Assembly (NCBI GenBank): GCA_900552135.1
Contig: URYN01000010.1
Span: forward strand, 1 to 55,158
Length of the DNA: 55,158 bases
Reading direction: 5' to 3'
DNA from: an uncultured Clostridium sp.
Lineage (GTDB): Bacteria > Bacillota > Clostridia > TANB77 > CAG-508
Shown: positions 43,441 through 53,194 of the stretch, one piece after another
Position numbering within the stretch: the stretch's first letter is position 1
How the letters are laid out: the number at the start of each line of letters is the position of its first letter
Position numbers and translations under genes: made by a program
Notes under the pieces: generated by a model
Told to the model about the DNA's origin: nothing
Database searches by the model: none
What the model saw: the letters and a program-made list of their open reading frames with translations, nothing else

Positions 43441-43851
43441 ATGGATAAGATACAAGAAAAAGCATATTTTAACATTGGAAATAGTGAATACTATGAAGGC
43501 TATCATATAAAAGATGAGCGTTGGAATGGTTGGGCTAGACCTTATTTTGAAAAATGTATCGCAGAATTATTTGTAAATAATTTTGCTACAAGAGATTTTC
43601 AAATTGTATATGATAAATATACAGATTGTTATATTTGTAAAACATTAGAAAATGATATAGTTACTGCAACAGATATAGCAGAGAAAAAAATCATAAATAC
43701 AAAAGAAGGAGCAAAAAAAGTATATGATTTTGGCTCTATAGGATGGACTTGGGATGATTATACTCTTGATGAAATAAAAAATCGAGAGAATATTCATATA
43801 ATTACTCCAGATAAACTTATAGAAAAAGATTCTATAAATTTAGATTATTAA
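43441..43851 (+). CDS. Hypothetical ICE protein, 136 aa
   Basis: Not recognised. Soluble, rich in aromatic residues (YEGYHIKDERWNGWARPYFE), with a TDCYIC motif and TWDDYTLDEIKNR near the C-terminus. ATG 43441 follows AGGTGAG and sits directly after the 42198 gene. It lies 21 bases before virD4. Confidence 0.65.
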   Translation: MDKIQEKAYFNIGNSEYYEGYHIKDERWNGWARPYFEKCIAELFVNNFATRDFQIVYDKYTDCYICKTLENDIVTATDIAEKKIINTKEGAKKVYDFGSIGWTWDDYTLDEIKNRENIHIITPDKLIEKDSINLDY

Positions 43852-43872
43852 AAAATGGGAGGTGATGCAAAT

Positions 43873-45841
43873 ATGCTGGTGAAAAGAAATAAAAAGAGTT
43901 CAAAAGTATTATTTGTAATAGTTTTTGCAATTATATTTTACTATATGTTAAGAGTAACAACTCTGGTGTCTAGCAATGGTGGAAATTGGTCTTTTGATTA
44001 TTTTACCATTGCTCTGAATGAATTATATAAAATTAACACTCCAATAGATTTTTCAAGAAATAACTTTCTTGTATCTAGTGGGGTGTCTTTTTTTGTTTTA
44101 ATGATTTACGAAACTTATAAAATGCAAAACAAAAAGAATATACAAGAAAACACCTATGGCTCTGCTGAATGGAAAACTCCAAATGATATAAAAGATAAAA
44201 GAGATAAGAACTTTGAAAATAATATGATTTTAACACAGACAGAATTGATTTCTAAAAATATGAAAATTAGCAAAATGAATAGGCATGTTATATTGATAGG
44301 TAGGCCTGGAAGTGGTAAGTCGAGATATTATTTTAAGCCTAATATTCTAAATGCAAATGGAACAATAATCGTAACTGATCCTAAACGGAGAACTTTTGCG
44401 AGATTGTGGTTATTCATTAAAGAAAAAAGGCTATACAATAAAAGTTCTTAACCTTGATGATAAGTCTTGTTCGGATTGCTACAATCCACTAATGTATATT
44501 AAAGAAAGTCATAATAATATTGGTTATTATGATGAGGAACATCCAATACAAGAAGATGATGTAATGAGCTTAATAAATACAATAATGGCAAATACTAAAA
44601 GCGAAAATATACAAAATACTTCTGGAGATCCATTCTGGGAAAAAGCAGAAATGATATATCTTCAAGCCTTATTTTACTATACATTAAGACATTATGATAA
44701 GGCACATCAGAATTTTACAACAGTTTTAAATCTAATTCGTTTATCAAATCCAGATTCTACAGGTGTATCAAATTTAGATAGGTTGTTTGATGCTTGGGCA
44801 AAAGATGAGCCAGAGGCAATAGGTGTAAAACAATATAAGCATTTTAAAGTTGCAGCATCTGCACCCAAAATGATGAGTACAATTATTATGGTTGCAACTG
44901 CAAGATTAGCTTCATTCAATATTAAAGAAATTGCAAATATGACTGATACAGATACTATGGAACTTAACAGAATAGGGATGCCTTTGGATGACAATTCTCC
45001 ATTATTGAAAAAGATAAATAGTGAATCGAATAAAACTATTGGAAATGGTAAAGTTGCCTATTTTGTAATAACAAAACCAAGCAATAATACTTTTAACTAT
45101 TTAGCGAGTATTTTTTACACACAAATATTTGAGATTATTGATGAAAATGCAAAATTATGTGGTGGAAGTTTAGCAACTCCAGTAGAAATCTATATGGACG
45201 AGTGGGCACAATTAGGAGAAATTCCAAGATTTGTTGAAGAACTTGCTTATTTGAGAGGATTAAATGTTGGAATTACTGTAGGATTGCAATCATTAAGTCA
45301 ATTAAAACAAAAATATAAAGATAGTTGGGAATCTGTTTTAGATTGCTGTGACAGTACTCTTTTTATGGGAGGAATGAGTAAAGAAACTTTGGAATATTTA
45401 GTGGCTTTACTTGGCAAGAAAACTTGGTATAAAAAGTCATCTGGAAGGACTTATGCTAGACAGGGATCATCTTCAACTAACTGGGATGTAGTTGGTAGAG
45501 AACTAGCAACTTTAGATGAGTTATCAAAGATGCCAAGTGGTAATTGTGTACTTTTTATAGCAGGAATAGGAGCTTTTTATTCTAAACTATATAACTTAAA
45601 AGAACATCCTAACTATTCTGAATTATATGAGCCACGAGATAATAATTCTCAAAAACTCTATAATCACAAGAAAGAATTGCAATATGGTGAAAACGCAGAC
45701 TATAGAATGTTATGCGATTCTGGCTTATCATTTGTAATTCCTATTGAAAAGCCAGAAATAAGAGAGGTTGATAAGGATGACTTAAAAGACCTTAAACGAA
45801 CTGGAGTAATCCAATTTGAGGATTTAGTAATAAAAAAATAA
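43873..45841 (+). CDS. virD4: VirD4/TraG-type conjugative coupling ATPase, read through a +1 frameshift
   Basis: Brings relaxase-bound DNA to the transfer channel. ATG 43873 has GGGAGGTG 8 bases upstream. Two N-terminal helices, then Walker A GRPGSGKSRYYFKPN near 143. At 44386 the frame reads AAA CGG AGA; skipping the C gives DPKGELLRDCGYSLKKKGY, the exact coupling-protein motif, and the +1 frame runs to 45841. Walker B is in IYMDEWAQLGEIPRF; QSLSQLKQKYKDSWESVLD follows. About 655 residues in total, normal for the family. Unshifted, the product would end 22 codons later without Walker B. Confidence 0.9.
44386..44388 (+). other. +1 frameshift site, AAA CGG A (virD4)
   Basis: Zero frame CCT AAA CGG AGA ACT; restored CCT AAA (C) GGA GAA CTT, giving DPKGEL. 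Confidence 0.9.
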
Positions 45842-45850
45842 TTAAATAAG

Positions 45851-45911
45851 AAAAGAGATAAATCTTGAAATTGGATTACTAGCCAATTAAAGGGGGATTT
45901 ATCTCTTTTTA
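45851..45911 (+). terminator. Terminator between virD4 and the Maff2 gene
   Basis: AAAAGAGATAAATC (45851-45864) pairs perfectly with GATTTATCTCTTTT (45896-45909) around an inner ATTGG/CCAAT stem. It probably lowers readthrough into the channel genes. Confidence 0.75.
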
Positions 45912-45928
45912 ATTGGAGGTAAAAAATT

Positions 45929-46246
45929 ATGAAAAAGATTAAAAATTTATTTAGAAAATTAAGAGAGAAAGTAGCAGTTATAGGAACAACTGCAATGGGC
46001 ACATTGATTCTTGCAGAAACAAGAGTATTTGCAGCTTCAAACACAGAATCTATTGATTCATTTATAAATTTTGCTTGTGATTGGCTAACTAAAATTGGTG
46101 GAGTTATTGCTCTTGTTGGTGGTGTTATGTTTGCACTTGGTTGGCAAAGAGAAGATGCTGAAGGTAAATCAAGAGGTTTAATGACACTTATGGCAGGATT
46201 TATGCTTGTTGCAATCGCACAATCAAAGAATTTATTTGGATTATAA
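45929..46246 (+). CDS. Maff2-family small membrane protein
   Basis: A 105-residue protein: signal-like N-terminus (GTTAMGTLILAETRVFAAS) and two helices with WLTKIGGVIALVGGVMFALGWQREDAEGK, the family hallmark. Resembles VirB2/pilin-size subunits in position and topology, and precedes the VirB6-like gene in this ICE type. TTGGAGG precedes ATG 45929. Confidence 0.9.
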   Translation: MKKIKNLFRKLREKVAVIGTTAMGTLILAETRVFAASNTESIDSFINFACDWLTKIGGVIALVGGVMFALGWQREDAEGKSRGLMTLMAGFMLVAIAQSKNLFGL

Positions 46247-46264
46247 GAGAAGGAGGACAAATAA

Positions 46265-47093
46265 TTGGATGGAATTATAAGACTTCTTTATAGTTTCAAA
46301 TTTACAGTTTTCGGTATTGATATAGATAGTGGTAATTTAATAGGTACGATAGAAAAATTAACGAATTTCTCTAGTGTAAAAGGTATCAATATTTGGTCTA
46401 TTGGAAAAACAGTAAATGATGTAATAGTTCCAATAGCGTTAAGTCTTTTAATCCTTTTCTTTATGATTAACTTGATAAAGAAATCAATGGAAGTAGAGAG
46501 AATAAGTTGGGAAAGAGTAGTAATGGCTTTTGTTTCATTCTTATTACTTAAATACTTTATTCAACACGGATACGATTTCTTATCTAGTATTATGAATATA
46601 ACAAATGACATTTTTGTTAGTATTACACATGCCATAGGTAATAGTAATTCTTCAATTAATATTGCAGACACTTTAATTGATGCAGTACCAGATGGATTTG
46701 TAGATAGTATTATGACATATCGGATTGTATTTAATACTATTCATTCCGTTTATGACAACAATCGTACAGATTCTAACACAGATATTTTTGAGAGTTGTAA
46801 AACTAATACTATGTTTTGCTTTTGCTCCAATACCAATCGCTCTTGCTGCTGATGATGAAGGTAGAGGAAAAGCAATTCAATACTTCCTTTTTTCAGCAAG
46901 TGTTGGATTAGAAGCAGTAATAATATATTTAGCAACAAATATCTATTCTATTGGACTTGCAGGATTGAGTAGTACAGTAGGCTCAACAAATGCAATATCA
47001 ACAATAGTTGCAATGTTATTCCTTAACGGAATGTATTTGGCAGTAATACAGTACGCAAGTCAATTTGCAGAAAAACTTACAGGAGGTCATTGA
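46265..47093 (+). CDS. VirB6/TrbL-like channel membrane protein, read through a +1 frameshift
   Basis: TTG 46265 follows AGGAGG. The first 152 codons give a polytopic protein (VIVPIALSLLILFFMINLIK, then VVMAFVSFLLLKYFI). At 46721 the frame reads TAT CGG ATT; skipping the C gives MTYGLYLILFIPFMTTIVQ and continues through VVKLILCFAFAPIPIALAADDEG and two more helices to 47093. Total about 275 residues, five or six helices. The position between Maff2 and PrgI is the VirB6-like slot. Without the shift the helices are replaced by polar Asn/Thr/Cys sequence, which argues for the shift. Confidence 0.85.
46721..46723 (+). other. +1 frameshift site, TAT CGG A (virB6-like)
   Basis: Zero frame ACA TAT CGG ATT GTA; restored ACA TAT (C) GGA TTG TAT, giving TYGLYLIL, a membrane helix. 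Confidence 0.88.
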
Positions 47094-47095
47094 TA

Positions 47096-47713
47096 ATGGA
47101 TAATATAGAAATTACAGTATTTGATGAGATAAAGGATTATAAAGAAAAAATATATTTCTTTAATTTTAGACAATGGATATTTGCAATTCTAATAATAATT
47201 GCAGTTGTTCCCACTTATCTGATCTTAAAAGAAAAGATTGGTGAAGAAGCAACAAGTTATATAGTAATTGCAATAGCAGGAGTTCTAGGATTTATAGGAT
47301 TTGTCAAAATACACGAACTACCAGCAGAGAAGATAATGCCTTTTTGGTTTAGGCATTATCTTCTTTTTGCAAAGCCAATACATTATATGACAGATAGTGA
47401 GTATGAACTTCAACATCAAAAGAAAAATAAGCACAAAACAAAATCAACAAAAACAGATAATTCTAAAACTACAAAAGCTGAAATTAGAGAAATGAAGAAA
47501 AAACAAAAACAAGCCAAGATATTGGAAAAGGCTAGAAAAAAATATGGAATAAATCCAGAATATTCTAAAATAGAAACTATAAAAGAAGAAAAAGAAATTA
47601 AAGTAAATGAAATTAATGAATCTAATAATTCAAGAAAAGATGAACTATCAGAGAAGTTATCAAAACTATCAAAAGAGCAACAAGAGGCTCTTTTAAAACT
47701 GTTAGAGAGGTAA
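47096..47713 (+). CDS. PrgI-family protein
   Basis: N-terminal motif ITVFDEIKDYKEKIYFFNFRQ followed by two helices (IFAILIIIAVVPTYLIL, then YIVIAIAGVLGFIGFV), the PrgI/VirB3-like pattern, then a Lys-rich cytoplasmic tail. ATG 47096 has AGGAGG 9 bases upstream. It lies two bases after the VirB6-like gene and upstream of VirB4, where VirB3-like subunits sit. Confidence 0.9.
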   Translation: MDNIEITVFDEIKDYKEKIYFFNFRQWIFAILIIIAVVPTYLILKEKIGEEATSYIVIAIAGVLGFIGFVKIHELPAEKIMPFWFRHYLLFAKPIHYMTDSEYELQHQKKNKHKTKSTKTDNSKTTKAEIREMKKKQKQAKILEKARKKYGINPEYSKIETIKEEKEIKVNEINESNNSRKDELSEKLSKLSKEQQEALLKLLER

Positions 47714-47719
47714 TATAAG

Positions 47720-47977
47720 ATGAATTTAAGTCAATGGGAAAAGTCATTATTGGAATATTATCTAAACAATCATAATGCTAAATGGATGCGAGTTTATAAC
47801 AACAAGCATCCTATTTTAGAAACAAGAGTTGTGTTTTATACAATATTCAAAAGAAAGATAAAAAAGCAGCCATATTGTGGCGAATTAACCTATACAGGAA
47901 TGTTTAAAAAATTAGTTGAAGGAGATTGGTATTTTATTCCCAATCTTCTTGACAGTTATAAGGAGGAACAACATTGA
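47720..47977 (+). CDS. Hypothetical ICE protein, 85 aa
   Basis: Not recognised. Small, basic and aromatic, without a membrane segment (LSQWEKSLLEYYLNNHNAKW). Sits between prgI and virB4 and overlaps virB4 by 4 bases, so it is translated with the channel genes. Confidence 0.7.
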   Translation: MNLSQWEKSLLEYYLNNHNAKWMRVYNNKHPILETRVVFYTIFKRKIKKQPYCGELTYTGMFKKLVEGDWYFIPNLLDSYKEEQH

Positions 47978-50410
47978 AAAAGGTAAAAGAAAATAAGAAA
48001 AATAAAGAAAAGAAAGAATTTTTTTTATTTACTATATTTAATGAATTTTCAAAGAAAATAAAAGCACATAAAGTTGCAAAGCCTAAAACTACATCACAAA
48101 TTATTCATACATTTTTTAAAGACTTTAATGAAAAAAATTCAATTATACAATTAGACGATACACATTATTCTGTTTGCTTTGAATACCAAGACATTTCTTT
48201 TGCAAAAGCAAACTATGAGGAACAAGAGAATATTTTTCTTAAATGGGTTGAATTTTTACATTCCTTTAACTATAACGATCATATTCAAGTAGTTTGTTTT
48301 GGTACACCAGTAAAGACTAATGATTATAAGCAAAAATTTATATATAATGAAAACAACCTAAATGAAAATGAATCTAAAGTTGCAAATGAGTTTAATACTC
48401 TTATAGAACTTGCAATCGGTGATAAAGAAGAAATATTATGTGAGAAAAGACAAGTAGTCATTACTACGAAAGCTGAAAGTATGAAAGAAGCACAAGATAT
48501 ATTTCTTCAATATCAGTTGAGGGCAGAAGAAAAGTTTAAGGAATTAAAGTCTAAAATAAAAAGAGTAAATATAATAGAAAGATTAGGCTCTTTATATAAT
48601 ATATTTCATAATGAACTTGCAGAGGAAAATGGAATTGATAATTTTATTAAATATGCAATAGACAATAAATTGAGTATTTACGATGTTTTAGCACCAAAGC
48701 AAGATGTATCTTTTAGAGAAAAGAATTATATAAAGATTGGCGAAGATAAATTTATTCGTGTTCTATATGTTAGTAAACTGCCTAAATCTATAACACCAAG
48801 ATTTTATAATAGAATAACAACAATAACCAACTATAATATTATTACAACTTTGAATATTACACCTACAGATCCAGCTAAAGTAATCAAAATGGTGAATAAG
48901 AAAATATCTGGAATGAAAACAGAAAGATTGGAAAAAATTAAAAAAGCCAATAAAAATAACTACAGTTATGAAGCTGTACTTGATGAAAAATTAGAAGATG
49001 CTATAAGTGATGCACAAGAATTAAGAGATGCACTTCAAAAGAAAAAACAAAAGTTATTTACTAACAATGTTTTAATATGTATTCAAGCTAGTTCACTTGA
49101 TGAACTAAATAAAGCAACAAAATTAGTAAAGAGTATTGGAAATGAATATCTAATTTCTCTATATAATTTAGATTGGCAACAACTTGAAGGAGTGCAAAAT
49201 TGCCTTCCATTTGGTTGGAACACACTACAAATACAAAGGTCATTAACTTCGGAATCTACTGCTACCAATGTTCCTTTCAATACAAAGGACTTGATGCACG
49301 AGGATTCTATTTTTTATGGAATAAATCTTGTTTCAAAGAATCCAGTATTTTGCGACAGAAAGAAACTACTAAATGGAAATGGTTGTGTTTTAGCAACATC
49401 TGGAGCAGGAAAATCATTCTCCATAAAATTACTTATAGAGCAAGTATTATTGCGTTATCCAGAGGATGAAATTTGCGTAATTGATCCACAACGGTGAGTA
49501 TTATCCTTTAATTAAAGCATTTGGAGGACAGGCATTAAATATAAGCACAAATACTGATACACATATAAATCCATTTGACAGTTCGTTACAATATGCGAAG
49601 AACGATAAAGAAGCAATAAAAGAAAAATCTGAATTTATACTTGCTTTTATAGAATCAATAGTAAATGGATTATCTGGAGAACAAAAAACTCTTACAGACC
49701 GTTGTACGAATAATATTTATGAGGATTATAAACTTCATAATTATAATAAAGAATATGAGCCAGATTTCAAAAAATTCTACAATGAATTATTAAGACAGCC
49801 AGAAAGCGAAGCAAAAAATCTTGCACTTATTATTGAGAGATATGTCAAAGGAAATATGGATATATTTGCAAAGAAAACAAATATAGAAATAAAAAATCGT
49901 TTTATTACTTTTGATATATCAGAACTACCACCAAGCATACAAACAACAGGATATTTAGTTGTATTAGACCATATTATGAATAGACTTCATAGAAATAAAA
50001 CATTAGGAAAACATACCTGGATATTTATTGATGAGTTTCATATATTACTTGCAAATAAGTTTTCTAGTGAATATATTGCAAAAATATATAAGACTGGAAG
50101 AAAAGAGAACGCAATACCTACTATTATTACACAAAATATTGCAGATGTAATTAAAAATGAGGATGGATGCAAGATATTATCTAACTCTGAATTTGCTATG
50201 ATATTAAAACAAAAACCTTTAGATTTACCACCAATTTGTAAGATTTTTGACATAAGTGATGAAGAATCAAGATATGTAACAGATTCACCATCTGGGCAAG
50301 GTATTATCGTTTATGGAGATGACAAAGTTATCTTTAGAAATCAAGTATCAAAAGATTCTTATATTTATGAACTAAATCAAACTTCAAATATGCAAGTAAG
50401 TAGAGGATAG
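47974..50410 (+). CDS. virB4: VirB4-type conjugation ATPase, read through a +1 frameshift
   Basis: Energy-supplying ATPase of the type IV secretion channel. TTG 47974 has AGGAGG 7 bases upstream. Walker A is LATSGAGKSFSIKLL near residue 475. The frame then reaches CAA CGG TGA at 49489-49497, so unshifted translation stops one codon after CGG. Skipping C 49492 gives VIDPQGEYYPLIKAFGGQ, the conserved stretch after Walker A, and the +1 frame continues to 50410 with Walker B WIFIDEFHILL and TIITQNIADVI. About 811 residues in total, normal for Tn1549-type VirB4. Confidence 0.92.
49492..49494 (+). other. +1 frameshift site, CAA CGG TGA (virB4)
   Basis: Zero frame CCA CAA CGG TGA; restored CCA CAA (C) GGT GAG TAT, giving DPQGEY. 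The zero-frame stop follows CGG immediately. Confidence 0.92.
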
Positions 50411-50413
50411 ACT

Positions 50414-52252
50414 ATGGCTAATGATAATAGTAAAGATATAGCAAATTCACTTAATAAATATACAGATTATGCACATAAAGGTACGAATCTTGTATTAGAT
50501 AGTGCAGAAAATATAAATAAGTGGTATGCAGAACAATTAAATAAAATAACTGAAAGTGATGTTGATACTTCCAGAATCGAAACTGGAGTAGATAATTCTA
50601 TAGAAGCAAATGATATTGCTAACAAAAATGAAAAAGAAATATCTACAAAAGTAAAACAATACAATGAAATACAAACTAATAAAGGCAATAACAAAGTTAA
50701 TATAATAAAGTCAAACAAGATACAAACTGCATCAGAAAATGATAATAATACAGAGTTAACAAAAGGCAATAATAATGGAACAATACTCGAGAAGAATGAT
50801 GGGAAATTAAAGACTTCTAAAAGAATATCTACAGGAATAAAAGGAGCAAAAATTGTAAACAATTCTGCTCAAAGGATAATTAGAACTGGAAAAGATATAA
50901 GTGCAGGATTAAATGAAAATGGTACTACTGCTTTTAAAAGTTCTTCGACTAGAATAATGACAAAACCTATAAAGAAAGTATCTAATAAAGTTGCAAAAGA
51001 AACTGTTAAATACACAAAGAAATTTACAAAGAAAATCGGAACAAAAATAAGTAAAAAGATTAGTGAAAAACTAGGACAAAAAGTAATATCTAAAACAACC
51101 AATGTAATGATAAAACTTATGAGATTACTCGTAAAATTGATGGCTAAAGTAGTAGAAATGATTATTTCAATGCTTCCACAAATTGCACCGGTTATCATTA
51201 TTATAGTTGTTATAGCTGCTTTTTGTAGTTTTTTCGGTATTGGAATGAGTGAAGATACGAAGAAAAATTATGAAACTTATATGATAAATATGCAAAATGA
51301 ATATAACAAAACTACTGTAGAATATTACAATTCTGGTAAAGTAGTTGAAGGCACAATCGAAGGTAAAGGAATGATAAACTGGAGAGCTCCACTTTCAATA
51401 CTTCAAATGTTGAATGGCGATCTGACTTATGATTTTGCAGAATTAACAATATTAGAACAATTTAGAAAAGCAGAATTATATGAAAAAATAAGTGATGTTA
51501 CTTATACTTATGAGAAAGAAACAGATGCAGTAGATGGAAATGGCAACAAGATTAAAGAAACTGTTACTGACACAAAGAAAGTAGTTAAAAATCCTTCTTT
51601 AGATGACTATATATCTTGGTGTAATAAAAACTTTAGTGTTATAAACCAATATAAAGCTGCAAAAGGATTAAATGTAAATTGGAATCAAAAGGCATTTACA
51701 GATGATGAAGTAGAACAAATAAGATTGTTATATAACTCTAATTCATTTTTTGAATTATTTAGTTCTGATTTTAAATCAACTTATGCTTACTTAAATGTAA
51801 ACATTGGAGATGAACAATTAAGAGCTATATATGATGAATTTTTGAAAAATGTTGGTACAAGATATTTAATGGATCACAGTAATCTAAAATATGATGAATG
51901 TATGGATTACTATGATTGTTCTTCTTGGGTTATACATTGTCTTGCACATACTGGAATTATAACAATACCAAATACTGGAGCACAGGGAATATATAACGGA
52001 TATTGCTATCCAGTAAATGTAAATGATAGAAAGGCAGGAGATTTAATCTTCTTAAAAGATACTTATGATACTGGAGAGCCTGGAAGTATATCACATATAG
52101 GAATTTATATGGGAACTCTTACAATAGATGGAGATACTGATGAATATGTTATAGATACTGGAGGAAATCCATCTGGGGTTAGAATTAGAAAATATAACAA
52201 TGGCTGGTGGAATGGTGAGCATTTCTATGGATTTGGTAGATTGAAACAATAG
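50414..52252 (+). CDS. NlpC/P60-family cell-wall hydrolase of the transfer channel
   Basis: A 612-residue protein. A long Lys/Asn-rich cytoplasmic region (to about 240), one membrane helix (APVIIIIVVIAAFCSFFG), an external lysozyme-like or linker region, and a C-terminal NlpC/P60 domain with catalytic Cys in YDCSSWVIHCLA and His in SISHIGIYMG. It opens peptidoglycan for the conjugation channel (VirB1-like role). Starts 3 bases after virB4. Confidence 0.92.
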   Translation: MANDNSKDIANSLNKYTDYAHKGTNLVLDSAENINKWYAEQLNKITESDVDTSRIETGVDNSIEANDIANKNEKEISTKVKQYNEIQTNKGNNKVNIIKSNKIQTASENDNNTELTKGNNNGTILEKNDGKLKTSKRISTGIKGAKIVNNSAQRIIRTGKDISAGLNENGTTAFKSSSTRIMTKPIKKVSNKVAKETVKYTKKFTKKIGTKISKKISEKLGQKVISKTTNVMIKLMRLLVKLMAKVVEMIISMLPQIAPVIIIIVVIAAFCSFFGIGMSEDTKKNYETYMINMQNEYNKTTVEYYNSGKVVEGTIEGKGMINWRAPLSILQMLNGDLTYDFAELTILEQFRKAELYEKISDVTYTYEKETDAVDGNGNKIKETVTDTKKVVKNPSLDDYISWCNKNFSVINQYKAAKGLNVNWNQKAFTDDEVEQIRLLYNSNSFFELFSSDFKSTYAYLNVNIGDEQLRAIYDEFLKNVGTRYLMDHSNLKYDECMDYYDCSSWVIHCLAHTGIITIPNTGAQGIYNGYCYPVNVNDRKAGDLIFLKDTYDTGEPGSISHIGIYMGTLTIDGDTDEYVIDTGGNPSGVRIRKYNNGWWNGEHFYGFGRLKQ

Positions 52253-52266
52253 AGGTAAGTTGCATT

Positions 52267-52455
52267 ATGAAAAAGATAATAAGAGTGTTTTTATTAAGCA
52301 TATTTTTAGCATTTTTGCTATCTATAACAATGTGCTTTGAAGATTTTAAAGTTAGAATGAGTATTGTATTTTTTATGTACTCATTCTCTTTTTTTATAAT
52401 TATGAAATTTGGAGGCGATTACAATGAAAATCAAAATGGTAAAAATGGGGAGTGA
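52267..52455 (+). CDS. Small membrane protein, 62 aa
   Basis: Two hydrophobic helices (VFLLSIFLAFLLSITMC and SIVFFMYSFSFFIIMKF). AGAGGTAA lies upstream of ATG 52267. Its 3' end overlaps the next gene out of frame by 32 bases. Common as an unnamed component after the NlpC/P60 gene; function unknown. Confidence 0.65.
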   Translation: MKKIIRVFLLSIFLAFLLSITMCFEDFKVRMSIVFFMYSFSFFIIMKFGGDYNENQNGKNGE

Positions 52456-53179
52456 TTATACAACTCCTATAAATTGCAGATTAAGAGGGATTGTTGTTAC
52501 ATCAGATAATAAGCATCTATCTGTAGAAATTGGATGTGCATATAGTCCTGACATTAGACATACATCATTAACTCAAAAAGAATACAATATAAAATATCCT
52601 AATCCACAATATGTTTCGATAGATTCGTGTTATAGGGTGGATATTCCAGAAGATAGATATAAGAACTCAACAAAAGAATATAGCAAATATATTAGAGCAA
52701 ATTTTTTTGAAATTCCTTATACAGAAAAAGGTATTATAGAATTTTTAAAGAAACTCAATAATGATATTGATGGAATAGAACTTGTAAATGAATACTATAT
52801 AGATAAATATTGTGAAGAAAATGGATTTTATGAGTTATATGATGATAGATTAAAACATAATTACGAAATATTATCAATAAAATATCTAGATCCAGATATA
52901 AAAGGTAAGAGCAAAATTACATACAAATATACTTGCTATGCAAAAGATGGTACAGAATTTAGTGAAATAGGAGAGGAAAGAGATAATATAAAAAATATTG
53001 TTAAAAAATATGGGGTAGAAAATGTTAAACCACTTGCATTAGATTATATAGACAAATTGTGTAAAACTTTCACGAGTATAGAGTTAAAAGAAAAGTTTAA
53101 TCAATTAATAATTGATGTATTTGAAACAGATAAAGATGAAATTTTATTAGAAATGGATAATGAGTATACAGATATTTAA
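52424..53179 (+). CDS. Hypothetical ICE protein, 251 aa
   Basis: Not recognised. Soluble; an N-terminal beta-rich part (TPINCRLRGIVVTSDNKHLS) and a more helical C-terminal half. ATG 52424 has GGAGG 8 bases upstream, so earlier in-frame codons are not used. It lies 15 bases before the RadC-like gene. Confidence 0.7.
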   Translation: MKIKMVKMGSDYTTPINCRLRGIVVTSDNKHLSVEIGCAYSPDIRHTSLTQKEYNIKYPNPQYVSIDSCYRVDIPEDRYKNSTKEYSKYIRANFFEIPYTEKGIIEFLKKLNNDIDGIELVNEYYIDKYCEENGFYELYDDRLKHNYEILSIKYLDPDIKGKSKITYKYTCYAKDGTEFSEIGEERDNIKNIVKKYGVENVKPLALDYIDKLCKTFTSIELKEKFNQLIIDVFETDKDEILLEMDNEYTDI

Positions 53180-53194
53180 TGGGGGTGATGTATA

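Noticed and set aside
9236..50410. The six frame breaks as sequencing or assembly errors, or pseudogenes
   Set aside because: Errors would not always add a C in front of GGA/GGT at a conserved glycine, outside homopolymers, in six unrelated genes. Both halves of each gene keep intact motifs and normal total length.
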